DNA from: Rhodanobacter sp. A1T4
Lineage (GTDB): Bacteria; Pseudomonadota; Gammaproteobacteria; Xanthomonadales; Rhodanobacteraceae
Assembly: GCF_014207185.1 (NCBI RefSeq)
Contig: NZ_JACHCP010000002.1
Coordinates: 248,001-312,000, forward strand
DNA length: 64,000 bases
Direction: 5' to 3'
Below the pieces are notes generated by a model. That model did no database searches. It had not been told where the DNA came from and saw only the letters and a list, made by a program, of their open reading frames with translations. Of the stretch, positions 37,074-44,986 are shown in pieces; positions within the stretch are counted from its first letter, which is position 1; every line of letters begins with the position of its first letter. The translations under genes and the position numbers were made by a program.

Positions 37074-37643
37074 CTACAGCATCACCTTGACGCTTCGCAG
37101 CAAACGCGCGGTTTCGAATACCGGCAGACCCATCACGCCGGAATAGCTACCCTCCAGATGAGCGATCAACGTCGCACCGCGACCCTGGATCGCGTACGCA
37201 CCCGCCTTGCCGAACGGCTCGCCGGTCGCAACGTAGGTAGCAATGGTTGCCTCATCCAACGTATCGAAACGCACCTGCGAGACGCTTGTTTCCGATTGCT
37301 CGTGATTTTTACCAACTAACCACACTACTGAAATCACCGCGTGCGTGTGCCCCGAGAGGCGGCGCAGCATCGCGGCGGCATCGTCCGCATCGCGCGGTTT
37401 ACCGAACACTTCATCGTCGAGTACCACTTCGGTATCGGCGCCGAGCACCCATGCTTCCTCCGCATGGCCAAGAGCAGATAGACCCGCGTGTGCCTTGGCT
37501 CGCGCCACACGACTGACGTATTCCTGCGGCGATTCGGCTGTCGCACGCTGCTCCGGAACATCGACATCGAGCACGGCGAAATCCACACCTAACTGTTCCA
37601 GCAACTGGCGACGGCGTGGCGACTGTGAGGCAAGATGCAGCAT
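37074..37643 (-). CDS. maf: Maf-family nucleoside triphosphate pyrophosphatase
   Basis: House-cleaning enzyme that hydrolyses non-canonical or dTTP/UTP nucleotides. The 189-residue product starts [19 protein letters not shown] (Maf signature) and contains [17 protein letters not shown] and [13 protein letters not shown], the latter typical of the YhdE/YceF group active on dTTP/UTP. It lies downstream of rsfS-rlmH as in the usual leuS-to-maf cluster, but is separated from rlmH by a MITE-like element. Confidence 0.93.
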   Translation of the reverse strand: MLHLASQSPRRRQLLEQLGVDFAVLDVDVPEQRATAESPQEYVSRVARAKAHAGLSALGHAEEAWVLGADTEVVLDDEVFGKPRDADDAAAMLRRLSGHTHAVISVVWLVGKNHEQSETSVSQVRFDTLDEATIATYVATGEPFGKAGAYAIQGRGATLIAHLEGSYSGVMGLPVFETARLLRSVKVML

Positions 37644-37723
37644 CAGAATTCCGGATGGTTGATCAGGCCGCGAGCATACCGGCGCCCGTCACCGGAGGCA
37701 GCGTCGAATCCACACCAAAGCAG

Positions 37724-37889
37724 CTAGAAGCCTGGGCGATAGAAACCCAGTGAGCGAGGCAAAGCACTTTTGAGTGAGATTTTTCGATCATTTGAGGCGA
37801 ATAGCCGTAGCTATTCAACGAAAAGGAGCGGAAAGCTGGCCAAAAGAGCGCAACCGCAGCCGCTTGGTTTCTACCGCCCAGGCTCCTAG
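37724..37889. mobile_element. MITE-like 166-bp palindromic element
   Basis: Terminal inverted repeats of 26 bp match at 23 positions (CTAG(A/G)AGCCTGGGCG(A/G)TAG on one arm and its complement on the other). A central GAATAG-CCGTAG-CTATTC palindrome and partial matches between the arms would let the whole element fold into a long hairpin. It contains no gene. It abuts the 3' end of rlmH, whose stop codon lies inside the right repeat. No target-site duplication was recognised. Confidence 0.7.
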
Positions 37890-38356
37890 GCCCGATGGTA
37901 AGGGTGGCCTGCCAGCAGGGTGGTTGCGCGGTACAGTTGTTCAGCCACCACCAATCGCACCAGCATATGCGGCAGCGTCAATGGCCCGAGCGACCAGCTC
38001 TGTTCGGCGCGCGCGAGCACCTCAGGTGCGTGGCCATCGGGGCCACCGATGAGAAAGGCCAGATCACGCCCGCTCATGCGCCAGCGCGCCAGCTGTTCGG
38101 CGAGTTCTTCACTGGACCAGGTTTTGCCGCGGCCATCGAGCGCCACGACGTGGATGTCACGTGGCAGAGCAGCCAGTATCGCGGCGCCTTCATCCTGCAT
38201 GGCACGGACGTCATCGCGGCCTTTGCCGCGGATGCCGGGCTTGAGTTCGATCAGTTCCAGTGGCAGGTCATGCGAGAGCCGCTTGCGGTATTCGGCAAAG
38301 CCTTCCGCCACCCAGCCGGGCATGCGTTCGCCCACGGCAATCAGGCGTGCGCGCAT
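37886..38356 (-). CDS. rlmH: 23S rRNA pseudouridine-1915 N3-methyltransferase RlmH
   Basis: SPOUT methyltransferase acting on Psi1915 of the assembled 70S ribosome. The 156-residue product starts MRARLIAVGERMPGWV and has the SAM-knot motifs FLIGGPDGH and SLGPLTLPHMLVRLVVAEQLYRA, ending in HPYHRA, the usual RlmH C-terminus. It follows rsfS by 12 bases. Its stop codon falls inside the terminal repeat of the adjacent MITE-like element. Confidence 0.95.
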   Translation of the reverse strand: MRARLIAVGERMPGWVAEGFAEYRKRLSHDLPLELIELKPGIRGKGRDDVRAMQDEGAAILAALPRDIHVVALDGRGKTWSSEELAEQLARWRMSGRDLAFLIGGPDGHAPEVLARAEQSWSLGPLTLPHMLVRLVVAEQLYRATTLLAGHPYHRA

Positions 38357-38368
38357 GCCAGCGCTTGC

Positions 38369-38755
38369 TCAGCCGGCTTGCGCGGCGTCGAAGTCGTGGC
38401 CGTGATCGCCCACGGTCCACAGGCGCTCGAGGCCATAGAACTCGCGGATGCGCGGCAGCATCACGTGGACGATGACGTCGCCCAGATCCACCAGCACCCA
38501 CTCACCTTCGACTTCGCCTTCCACGCCGAGCGGCGCGACGCCCGCCTGCTTGGCGAACTTGGTGACTTCGTTGGCAATGGACTTGACGTGGCGGGCAGAG
38601 GTACCGGAAGCGATCACCAGCAGATCAGCGATGGAGGTCTTGCCGCGAACATCGATTTCGCGAACGTCCTTGGCCTTCAATTCTTCCAGCGCGTCGATCA
38701 CTGACTTGCGCAGAGTGGCCGTGGTGACGGCCTTGTTGGTACGGGCAGTACTCAA
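38369..38755 (-). CDS. rsfS: Ribosome silencing factor RsfS
   Basis: RsfS binds L14 and blocks subunit joining in stationary phase. The core starts at [17 protein letters not shown] and includes [18 protein letters not shown] and [14 protein letters not shown], the family signature. No suitable ATG exists close to the core, so a TTG at 38755, nine bases after GAGG, is chosen (128 residues). A longer frame to 38833 is possible. In related genomes rsfS directly follows nadD; here nadD is 10 kb away. Confidence 0.9.
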   Translation of the reverse strand: MSTARTNKAVTTATLRKSVIDALEELKAKDVREIDVRGKTSIADLLVIASGTSARHVKSIANEVTKFAKQAGVAPLGVEGEVEGEWVLVDLGDVIVHVMLPRIREFYGLERLWTVGDHGHDFDAAQAG

Positions 38756-38829
38756 GAGGGGGAGCCTCGATACAGATAACAGCGCGGAATGGCGCGGGCG
38801 CAGTATAACCGGCCTGCCCCGCCGGCACG

Positions 38830-39900
38830 TCAAACAGCCAAAGAGCGCCGGGCCGCGCCATATTCATCCATCAGGACACCCACCAGATCCGCGGCTGGCA
38901 TCGGCCGCACCAGCGTTGCCGCCTGTCCGCACCATTCAGACAGCAGATCGCCACGACCCGCCTCGGCCGCCGCGCGGCGCAGCGGTGCGGTGAGCGCGTT
39001 CAGAACGGGATAGGCCGGCAGGTTGGCCACGGCCAGCTCCATCGCCTCCACGTAACGGTTGCGCAAGCCACGCGCGGCACGACCGGAGAAGCTGCGGATG
39101 GTGGTGACGCGATGATCTTCAGCCTGCAGGAGATCATGTTTCCATGACTCGGCGGCCGAACTCTCCGGACAACCCAGAAAAGCGGTCCCCAGCTGGCTGG
39201 CCGATGCGCCGAGAATTTCCGCAGCCAGCATGCCGCGCCCATCCATGATCCCACCCGCAGCAATCACGGGAATGTCTATCGCGCGCACCGCCATGGGCAA
39301 CAGAGCAAACAGGCCGATCATCGCAGCGTCGACATCATGCAGAAACGTGCCGCGATGGCCACCGGCTTCTGCCCCCTGAAGGCTTACCGCATCGGCGCCG
39401 CATTCTGCCCAGGCACGCGCCTCAGCCACCGTGGTCGCCGTGCCAATCACGATGATGTTGCGTTGTTTCAATTTGCGTATTTGCGTGGCCTCGATCAATC
39501 CGAAAGCGAAAATCGCCACTGCGGGCCGCGCCTCATATAGAGCCGCCAACTGATCGGAAAATCGCGGAGCCCAGCGCGTCGGCAGACTGGTGCGTACCGC
39601 GAGACCTTCTCGTTCCATCAACGCATCGAGTTGCTCGCGCGCCTTGATCACCGCGGCCATATCGACGACGAACTCGTCTGGCAGGACGAACAAACCGATC
39701 GCATACGGGCGATCGGTGAGCCGTCGAATCTGCGCCGCCTGATCCAGAATCGCCTGCGGCTCCAGGTAACCCGCGCCGAGCGAACCCAAACCACCGGCAC
39801 TGGATACGGCCGCGACCAGATCCGGCGTCGTCGAACCCGCCATAGGTGCCTGGATCAGTGGATGTTGAATGCCAAGATCACGGACAAACGAGTCGTTCAC
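38830..39900 (-). CDS. Nitronate monooxygenase (NPD family)
   Basis: FMN-dependent TIM-barrel enzyme oxidising alkyl nitronates. The 356-residue protein begins [34 protein letters not shown] in two conserved blocks, and has [21 protein letters not shown] and [11 protein letters not shown] for FMN binding, with the catalytic His expected in GGHRG. The start is GTG, nine bases after GGAGG. It ends 74 bases upstream of the rsfS start and belongs to the segment that separates nadD from rsfS. Confidence 0.9.
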   Translation of the reverse strand: MNDSFVRDLGIQHPLIQAPMAGSTTPDLVAAVSSAGGLGSLGAGYLEPQAILDQAAQIRRLTDRPYAIGLFVLPDEFVVDMAAVIKAREQLDALMEREGLAVRTSLPTRWAPRFSDQLAALYEARPAVAIFAFGLIEATQIRKLKQRNIIVIGTATTVAEARAWAECGADAVSLQGAEAGGHRGTFLHDVDAAMIGLFALLPMAVRAIDIPVIAAGGIMDGRGMLAAEILGASASQLGTAFLGCPESSAAESWKHDLLQAEDHRVTTIRSFSGRAARGLRNRYVEAMELAVANLPAYPVLNALTAPLRRAAAEAGRGDLLSEWCGQAATLVRPMPAADLVGVLMDEYGAARRSLAV

Positions 39901-40039
39901 GGCTGACCGCCTCCAGCGGGATATCCAGCCATTATGCGCGGTTGATCATCGGCTGTTGAGCGCGTAACAACGCATACCGCACATCACAGCGAAGGAGCGT
40001 CGTCATCGCACACCCCTCGAAAACAAGCCCACTCGGCGA

Positions 40040-40348
40040 TTAGTGGCCCGAGCTGCTGCCGCTGGCTGGAGCCTTCATTGAATCATGCTTCATCGAGTCG
40101 CTTTTCATCGAATCGTGTGACATGGAGTCATGTTTCATCGAATCACCTTTCATGGCGCCATTCTTCATCGAATCACTCTTCATTGAATCGTGCTTCATGG
40201 AATCGCTTTTCATGGCGTCACCTTTCATCGAGTCATGCGACATCGCCGAGCTGGAGCTGTGAGCCATCGCATCCTGCGCAAACGCAGAGGTGGCGGCAAA
40301 ACCACAGGTCATGCCGGCGAGAAGAAGGGTTGCGAGACGTACGTTCAT
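40040..40348 (-). CDS. Pentapeptide MXKDX-repeat exported protein
   Basis: The 102-residue product has a signal peptide (cleavage near AFAQDA), then about 13 repeats of a five-residue unit of the form D(S/A)MKx (DSMKS, DSMKH, GDAMK). NCBI recognises such proteins as a pentapeptide MXKDX family of unknown function. Mature protein is Met/Lys/Asp/Ser-rich and probably unstructured, with a short Ser/Gly/His tail. AAGGA precedes the ATG. The repeats are also visible as 15-bp units in the DNA. Confidence 0.85.
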   Translation of the reverse strand: MNVRLATLLLAGMTCGFAATSAFAQDAMAHSSSSAMSHDSMKGDAMKSDSMKHDSMKSDSMKNGAMKGDSMKHDSMSHDSMKSDSMKHDSMKAPASGSSSGH

Positions 40349-40451
40349 GGCAAAGTCCTTGAATTAAGAGGGATGGAGACGTTTTGTCATGTCTCCATAA
40401 CCTTATTCGCCGATGGCTTGCCGACAGTTACATCGCCGCCGAACGTTTCTT

Positions 40452-40596
40452 AGAAGCTGTTTAAAAACCGTAGCGAGCGAAGGGATTTCGGGTGCGCACG
40501 GAGCGCAGGAACCGGAGTGTACGTAGAGGTACATGAGGATTCCGAGCACCGTACGCGCCCGAAATACCGAGCGCAGTAGGTTTTTAAACAGCTTCT
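40452..40596. mobile_element. MITE-like 145-bp imperfect palindrome
   Basis: Perfect 18-bp terminal inverted repeats (AGAAGCTGTTTAAAAACC) flank a core in which the two halves match imperfectly (for example ATTTCGGG(T/C)GCG on both arms) around a GTAC-GTAGAG-GTAC centre. It has no coding capacity. TTTAAA-containing ends of this type recur, to my knowledge, in Xanthomonadales intergenic regions. It lies between the DUF1345 gene and the MXKDX gene. Confidence 0.75.
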
Positions 40597-40619
40597 TAGA
40601 TGAAGCCTGGCGCACGGTC

Positions 40620-41384
40620 CTAGCTTTGCCCCGCCACGATATTCACCGTGATCGCGATGATGAACACGTTGAAAAAAAACGCGATGATGCTGTGCAGCAG
40701 CGCTACCCGCCGCAGATAGCGGCTGGTGATCTGCACGTCGGAGACCTGGAATGTCATGCCGATCACAATCGCGAAATACGCAAAATCCCAGTAATCCGGC
40801 TCCGGCGTATCGGGGAAATCGAGCCCGGTATGTTTCTCGCCATAGTCGCCGTAGAACCCGTGCGCGTAATGCATGGCAAACATGACGTTGAGGAACAACC
40901 AGGTCAGCACCACACTCAGCACACCAACCACCAGCGACGGCAAGCCGCCGCTCTTCGCCGCGTGCAACTCGTTGCTCAATGCCACCAACACCACTGATGA
41001 CAGCACGATGCCACTCCACAGAATGCCCCAGCGCCCGGTGTCCTGTGCACGTGCCTGCCGACGCATGCGTGTCGGCGAGGACTGGTTGAACAGACGCGCC
41101 AAAATGCTCAGAAACACCACGGCACCAAGGTCAAAACCCAACAGAACCGCATTGGAGACGCGCGCTCCGGTTTCTACCAGCACGCCGCTGGTGATAACGA
41201 AAATCGCCAGCGCAATAAGCATTCGCGGCCGTGCCCTGATGAAATGCAGTGGTCGCCATCGGTGTTTCACCGGATGCCTCGTCTGCTCGAACGACTTCGA
41301 CGGCGATGATGTGTCATCGGGAGGCATTGGCGACGATGCTTTTGCCGAAGTTCTTTTTGCGGATTTCGATGACATCGTGCTCAT
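40620..41384 (-). CDS. DUF1345 membrane protein
   Basis: The 254-residue product has a Ser/Pro-rich cytoplasmic N-terminus (about 50 residues), then five or so predicted membrane segments. The conserved segment SGGLPSLVVGVLSVVLTWLFL followed by HYAHGFYGD and the TFQVSDVQI motif near the C-terminus are hallmarks of DUF1345. Function unknown. ATGs at 41384 and 41375 are both possible starts. Confidence 0.85.
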   Translation of the reverse strand: MSTMSSKSAKRTSAKASSPMPPDDTSSPSKSFEQTRHPVKHRWRPLHFIRARPRMLIALAIFVITSGVLVETGARVSNAVLLGFDLGAVVFLSILARLFNQSSPTRMRRQARAQDTGRWGILWSGIVLSSVVLVALSNELHAAKSGGLPSLVVGVLSVVLTWLFLNVMFAMHYAHGFYGDYGEKHTGLDFPDTPEPDYWDFAYFAIVIGMTFQVSDVQITSRYLRRVALLHSIIAFFFNVFIIAITVNIVAGQS

Positions 41385-41537
41385 TCTCGTGCCAGCTTCA
41401 ACATAGCGATGGATGAACTGCTGGCAATCCAGCCGTGGAAATCATCAGGGAATGCAGACAAAGGATAGCTCCAGCACGCGCGACGTCATTGCCGCGGACG
41501 GTCCGATGATAGCCGGACGCCGCGATCCGCTGGATCG

Positions 41538-41825
41538 TCATGCGCGCAAATTGTGGTAGTCGGCGTGGCGCTTCATCCAGTTCTCCGCATAGGAACAGGC
41601 TGGTATCACCTTCCACCCCCGGGTGCGGGCAGCATCCATTGCCGCCTTTACCAAGGCCGATGCAATACCGCGACCACCGACTTCGACCGGTACGTCGGTA
41701 TGGGTAATCGTCATTACGCATGTAGCGACTCCATCGGCCAGGGTGTAGTCCAACAGACAATGCACACCATCTACCGTTGTTTCGAAGCGTCGCGCAGCGT
41801 GATCGTGATGAATATCGAACAGCAT
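41538..41825 (-). CDS. Small GNAT-like acetyltransferase (YidJ/NATD1 type)
   Basis: The 95-residue product matches the minimal GNAT fold of COG2388: the acceptor strand YTLADGVATCVMTITHTDVP, the CoA-binding loop VGGRGIASALVKAAMDAAR and the C-terminal KVIPACSYAENWMKRH. Substrates are unknown. Its length is normal for the family. Confidence 0.88.
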   Translation of the reverse strand: MLFDIHHDHAARRFETTVDGVHCLLDYTLADGVATCVMTITHTDVPVEVGGRGIASALVKAAMDAARTRGWKVIPACSYAENWMKRHADYHNLRA

Positions 41826-41974
41826 AAGAACCTCGGCATTGCACCTGATGCCCGAGCATACGGCCTGAAAGCCGAAACAGCTTGTTAAGCCTGACCATCA
41901 ATCCATTCGCGCCATCTGCATGAATGGTCTGACACGCTGCCTCCTCAAAGCATTCAACCCGACAGGAGAGCACC

Positions 41975-42400
41975 ATGAAGAAATCCGCATCCGCCCACTG
42001 GTCTGGCGGCATCAAGGACGGCCAGGGGAGTATTTCGACCGAGACTGGCGTATTGCGCGAGGCGCCGTATGGCTTCAAATCCCGTTTCGAGGACGGTCCC
42101 GGTACCAATCCCGAAGAATTGATCGGTGCAGCCCATGCCGGCTGCTACTCAATGGCGCTGTCGCTTGAGCTGGGCAAAGCCAAGCTGACCGCTGACAGCA
42201 TCGACACCAAGGCCGTGGTGACGCTGGACAAAGACGGCGAAGGCTTTTCGATCACCGCCGTGCATTTGACCTGCAAAGCCAGGGTGCCAGGTGCCGATGC
42301 TGCAGCCTTTGCCAAGATTGCACAGGCGACAAAGGAGGGTTGCCCGGTTTCCAAAGTACTCAAGGCGACGATCACGCTGGATGCGACGCTGGAGAGCTGA
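41975..42400 (+). CDS. osmC: OsmC-family peroxiredoxin
   Basis: The 141-residue protein has the two redox cysteines of OsmC in HAGCYSMALS and KEGCPVSKVL and the N-terminal W-x-G motif (SAHWSGGIKDGQG). OsmC reduces organic hydroperoxides and is usually induced by osmotic stress. AGGAG lies five bases before the ATG. It stands alone between a convergent GNAT gene and aroG. Confidence 0.93.
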   Translation: MKKSASAHWSGGIKDGQGSISTETGVLREAPYGFKSRFEDGPGTNPEELIGAAHAGCYSMALSLELGKAKLTADSIDTKAVVTLDKDGEGFSITAVHLTCKARVPGADAAAFAKIAQATKEGCPVSKVLKATITLDATLES

Positions 42401-42467
42401 GCTTTCCGACGAAGTAGAAGTGGCGCCCGCACCGGCGCCACCTTCATCTTGGCATCAAGCACTTGAA

Positions 42468-43556
42468 TCAAGCAGCGTGCCTCGCGTGGAGACGGCGACG
42501 CTGTCTTACCGCGTCGGCAAGACGCTCCAGTACCGTCACCGAGCTGTCCCAGTCGATACATCCATCGGTGATACTTTGACCGTAAACCAACGGCTGGCCT
42601 GATTCGATATCCTGCCTGCCACCGACCAGGTGACTCTCCACCATCACGCCCATGATGCGTGATTCACCCGCCGCGACCTGGCCGGCGATATTGTCAATCA
42701 CTGCTGGCTGATTTTCCGGCTTCTTGCTGCTGTTGGCGTGACTGGCATCGATCATCAACCGCGGCGACAAACCCGCCTTGACGAGCACCGCGCAGGCCGC
42801 TTCGACGCTGTCGGCGTCGTAGTTGGGTGAGCTGCCGCCGCGCAGAATCGCGTGGCAGTCCTCGTTGCCGGCGGTGGCGGCAATCGCGGTGCGGCCATCC
42901 TTGGTCACGGCCAGGAAATGATGCGGCTGCGACGCCGCCTGCACCGCATCGGCGGCGATCCTCACGTTGCCGTCGGTGCCATTCTTGAAACCAACCGGGC
43001 ACGACAGACCCGACGCCAGTTCGCGATGCACCTGGCTCTCCGTGGTGCGTGCGCCGATCGCGCCCCAGCTGACCAGATCGGCGATGTATTGCGGCGTGAT
43101 CATGTCGAGGAATTCGCAGCCAGCCGGCACACCGATCGCGTTGATGCCGATCAGCAGACCGCGCGCCAGGCGCAGGCCGCGATCGATCCGGAAGCTGCCG
43201 TCCAGACCGGGATCGTTGATCAAGCCTTTCCAGCCCACCGTGGTGCGCGGTTTTTCGAAGTAGACGCGCATTACGATTTCCAACGTGTCGGCGTGCAGCT
43301 CGCGCTGCTGCCGCAATCGTTCGGCATATTCCAGCGCAGCAGCGGTGTCATGGATGGAACACGGGCCAATGACTACCGCAAGCCGGTCGTCCCTTCCCTC
43401 GAGAATGGCGTGCAGCCTGCTCCGCGTCTGCGCCACGGTGGCACTGGCGCTGTCGCTACCGCCGCAGTCACCGATAACCTCAGCGGGCGTGCTCAGACGC
43501 TTGAGTTCGCGAATGCGAAGATCGTCGTTGTGGTTGTTCGTGATGGCAGCGTTCAT
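42468..43556 (-). CDS. aroG: 3-deoxy-7-phosphoheptulonate synthase (DAHP synthase, AroG type)
   Basis: First enzyme of the shikimate pathway, condensing PEP and erythrose 4-phosphate. The 362-residue type I enzyme has the conserved VVIGPCSIHD, MRVYFEKPRTTVGWKG, GARTTESQVHREL, PVGFKNGTDG and MIDASHANSSKKPE motifs. The ATG at 43556 gives the usual AroG N-terminus. Upstream on the same strand lie a leader peptide rich in Phe, Tyr and Trp codons and a U-tailed hairpin, so transcription is probably controlled by attenuation. Which of AroF/AroG/AroH it matches for feedback inhibition cannot be read here. Confidence 0.94.
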   Translation of the reverse strand: MNAAITNNHNDDLRIRELKRLSTPAEVIGDCGGSDSASATVAQTRSRLHAILEGRDDRLAVVIGPCSIHDTAAALEYAERLRQQRELHADTLEIVMRVYFEKPRTTVGWKGLINDPGLDGSFRIDRGLRLARGLLIGINAIGVPAGCEFLDMITPQYIADLVSWGAIGARTTESQVHRELASGLSCPVGFKNGTDGNVRIAADAVQAASQPHHFLAVTKDGRTAIAATAGNEDCHAILRGGSSPNYDADSVEAACAVLVKAGLSPRLMIDASHANSSKKPENQPAVIDNIAGQVAAGESRIMGVMVESHLVGGRQDIESGQPLVYGQSITDGCIDWDSSVTVLERLADAVRQRRRLHARHAA

Positions 43557-43611
43557 GCGGTGATTCCTTGGTGATCCAGATATGGTTGATCGAGATTCAC
43601 TGGCGGCCATG

Positions 43612-43643
43612 AAAAAAGCCGCCAGTGGTGAGCTGGCGGCTTT
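43612..43643 (-). terminator. Attenuator terminator hairpin before aroG
   Basis: On the minus strand an 11-bp stem, AAAGCCGCCAG/CTGGCGGCTTT with a 7-base loop, is followed by a run of U. It lies 22 bases beyond the leader-peptide stop codon and 55 bases before the aroG ATG, so it would end transcription before the gene unless an alternative fold forms. Confidence 0.85.
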
Positions 43644-43665
43644 CGGGATTCGCTTAATCGGTAAC

Positions 43666-43767
43666 TTACGATCGCACCCTTGGCTCCGCCTGCGGCATCT
43701 GATAGCCATAAAACCAGAAATAGAGGCGGGCGGAAGGAAATGTCATGGGTTTATAGAAATAGCACAT
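43666..43767 (-). CDS. aroG leader peptide (aromatic-amino-acid attenuator)
   Basis: A 33-codon frame bounded upstream by TGA encodes MCYFYKPMTFPSARL followed by YFWFYGYQMPQAEPRVRS. Ten of 33 residues are aromatic, with seven codons YFWFYGY at 43702-43722 containing four Phe/Tyr types and one Trp. The stop codon is 22 bases before the terminator hairpin. CCGCCCGCC in codons 11-14 can pair with GGCGGAG in codons 26-28, which in turn can pair with the terminator 5' arm GCCGCC: the 1:2, 2:3, 3:4 geometry of classical attenuators. A second in-frame ATG at 43746 is possible. No strong Shine-Dalgarno is visible, which is the weak point. Confidence 0.75.
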   Translation of the reverse strand: MCYFYKPMTFPSARLYFWFYGYQMPQAEPRVRS

Positions 43768-44009
43768 CAGGCAGCCAAATCAAACCCTGCCTGCCCGGGA
43801 CGACGCCGGATCCGATGCCGCTCCGGCCGTCTGCGCCAAACAAATATCCGACGACGCTGACTACTTGAGCCAACTGCAAGCCGGATTGCAGCTTGCACCG
43901 GAATGACCTGGAGAAGAACGGCAGCCAACGCGTTACGGATGTAAACGACACGCTATCGATGGACCATGCCGGCCACGCGCAGCTTGCTAACAGGCTCTAA
44001 GATTCAGAC

Positions 44010-44978
44010 ATGCCACCTTCTCTTCATCTACTCGCCCGCGCCGCCGGCGGATCGCTCAGTCCGGTTCGCGCAGCGATCCGGCACTGGGTGCTCAGTGCAT
44101 TTCCGCCCAGCGAAGGCAGCAGCCGTATCGATTATGACCAGCCGCTCGGCGATCCTGGCTTGTTCGGGCCGGACAGCGCGACGTGGCGCGTGCACTCGGA
44201 TTTCCCGGGCATGTTGTCCGGTGGCCTCGCCGCGCTGACCTTGCAGACGCTGCATCCGCTGGCGCTCGCCGGCGTCTGGGACCACTCCAATTTTCGCGAG
44301 GATCTGATTGGCCGACTCCGACGCACCACCCTGTTTGTAGGTGCCACAACGTACGCGCCGCTGGCAGCCACCGACGCACTGATCGCACATGTCCGCCGCA
44401 TTCATGCCTACGTCAAAGGCCATGGCGAAGATGGACGTCCATACGCTGCGGATGATCCACATTTGCTGACGTGGGTTCACGTCACGGAGGCGTACAGTTT
44501 TTTGCAGGGCTATCGCCGCTATAGCCACGTCACGCTGCCCGTTGGTGCCGCCGACCGCTACTACAACGAAGTGCGCCGCATTGCCGAAGCACTGGGGGCT
44601 CGCGACGTACCCGCATCGGAGCAAGACGTCACCGATTACTTCAAACGTATTCAGCCGGAACTGGCTTTTACTGATCGGTCGCGCGAAGTGCTGCAGCTGC
44701 TTTCGCAGGTGAAGTTACCGGTACCTGCAGCCGGACTGTCGCGCGATCTATTCCTGCTGGCCGGCGCCGCCTTGTTGCCGGACTGGGCCAGCCAGATGCT
44801 GTGCCACACCCCGTGGCAGCAACGACAGGCGAAGCTGGCCGCGCATGCCTTGTGGTCGATCGCACCGGTATTCCGCGCCGCATTGAAAGACGGTATCGCC
44901 AGCCGCTCATGCCGACGCGTGGGCGTACCTGCGAGCACGCTGGCCCACTGGCCCGGCGAAGCGCGCGTCGCCTCCTGA
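44010..44978 (+). CDS. DUF2236 / MpaB-family oxygenase-like protein
   Basis: The 322-residue protein shows the DUF2236 pattern: an early LFGPDSATWRVHSDFPGMLSG block, QTLHPLALAGVWDHSNF with the histidine expected to bind haem or metal, and HAYVKGHGEDGRPYAADDPHLLTWVHVTEAYSF in consecutive segments. The family includes latex-clearing protein and MpaB-type oxygenases (b-type haem in Lcp). The substrate here is unknown. It is transcribed away from the aroG leader, with about 240 bases between them. Confidence 0.85.
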   Translation: MPPSLHLLARAAGGSLSPVRAAIRHWVLSAFPPSEGSSRIDYDQPLGDPGLFGPDSATWRVHSDFPGMLSGGLAALTLQTLHPLALAGVWDHSNFREDLIGRLRRTTLFVGATTYAPLAATDALIAHVRRIHAYVKGHGEDGRPYAADDPHLLTWVHVTEAYSFLQGYRRYSHVTLPVGAADRYYNEVRRIAEALGARDVPASEQDVTDYFKRIQPELAFTDRSREVLQLLSQVKLPVPAAGLSRDLFLLAGAALLPDWASQMLCHTPWQQRQAKLAAHALWSIAPVFRAALKDGIASRSCRRVGVPASTLAHWPGEARVAS

Positions 44979-44986
44979 AATTGCAG

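Noticed and set aside
40060..40250. Regular short repeats resembling a CRISPR array
   Set aside because: The 15-bp period is in frame and encodes the MXKDX pentapeptides; there are no spacers and no cas genes.
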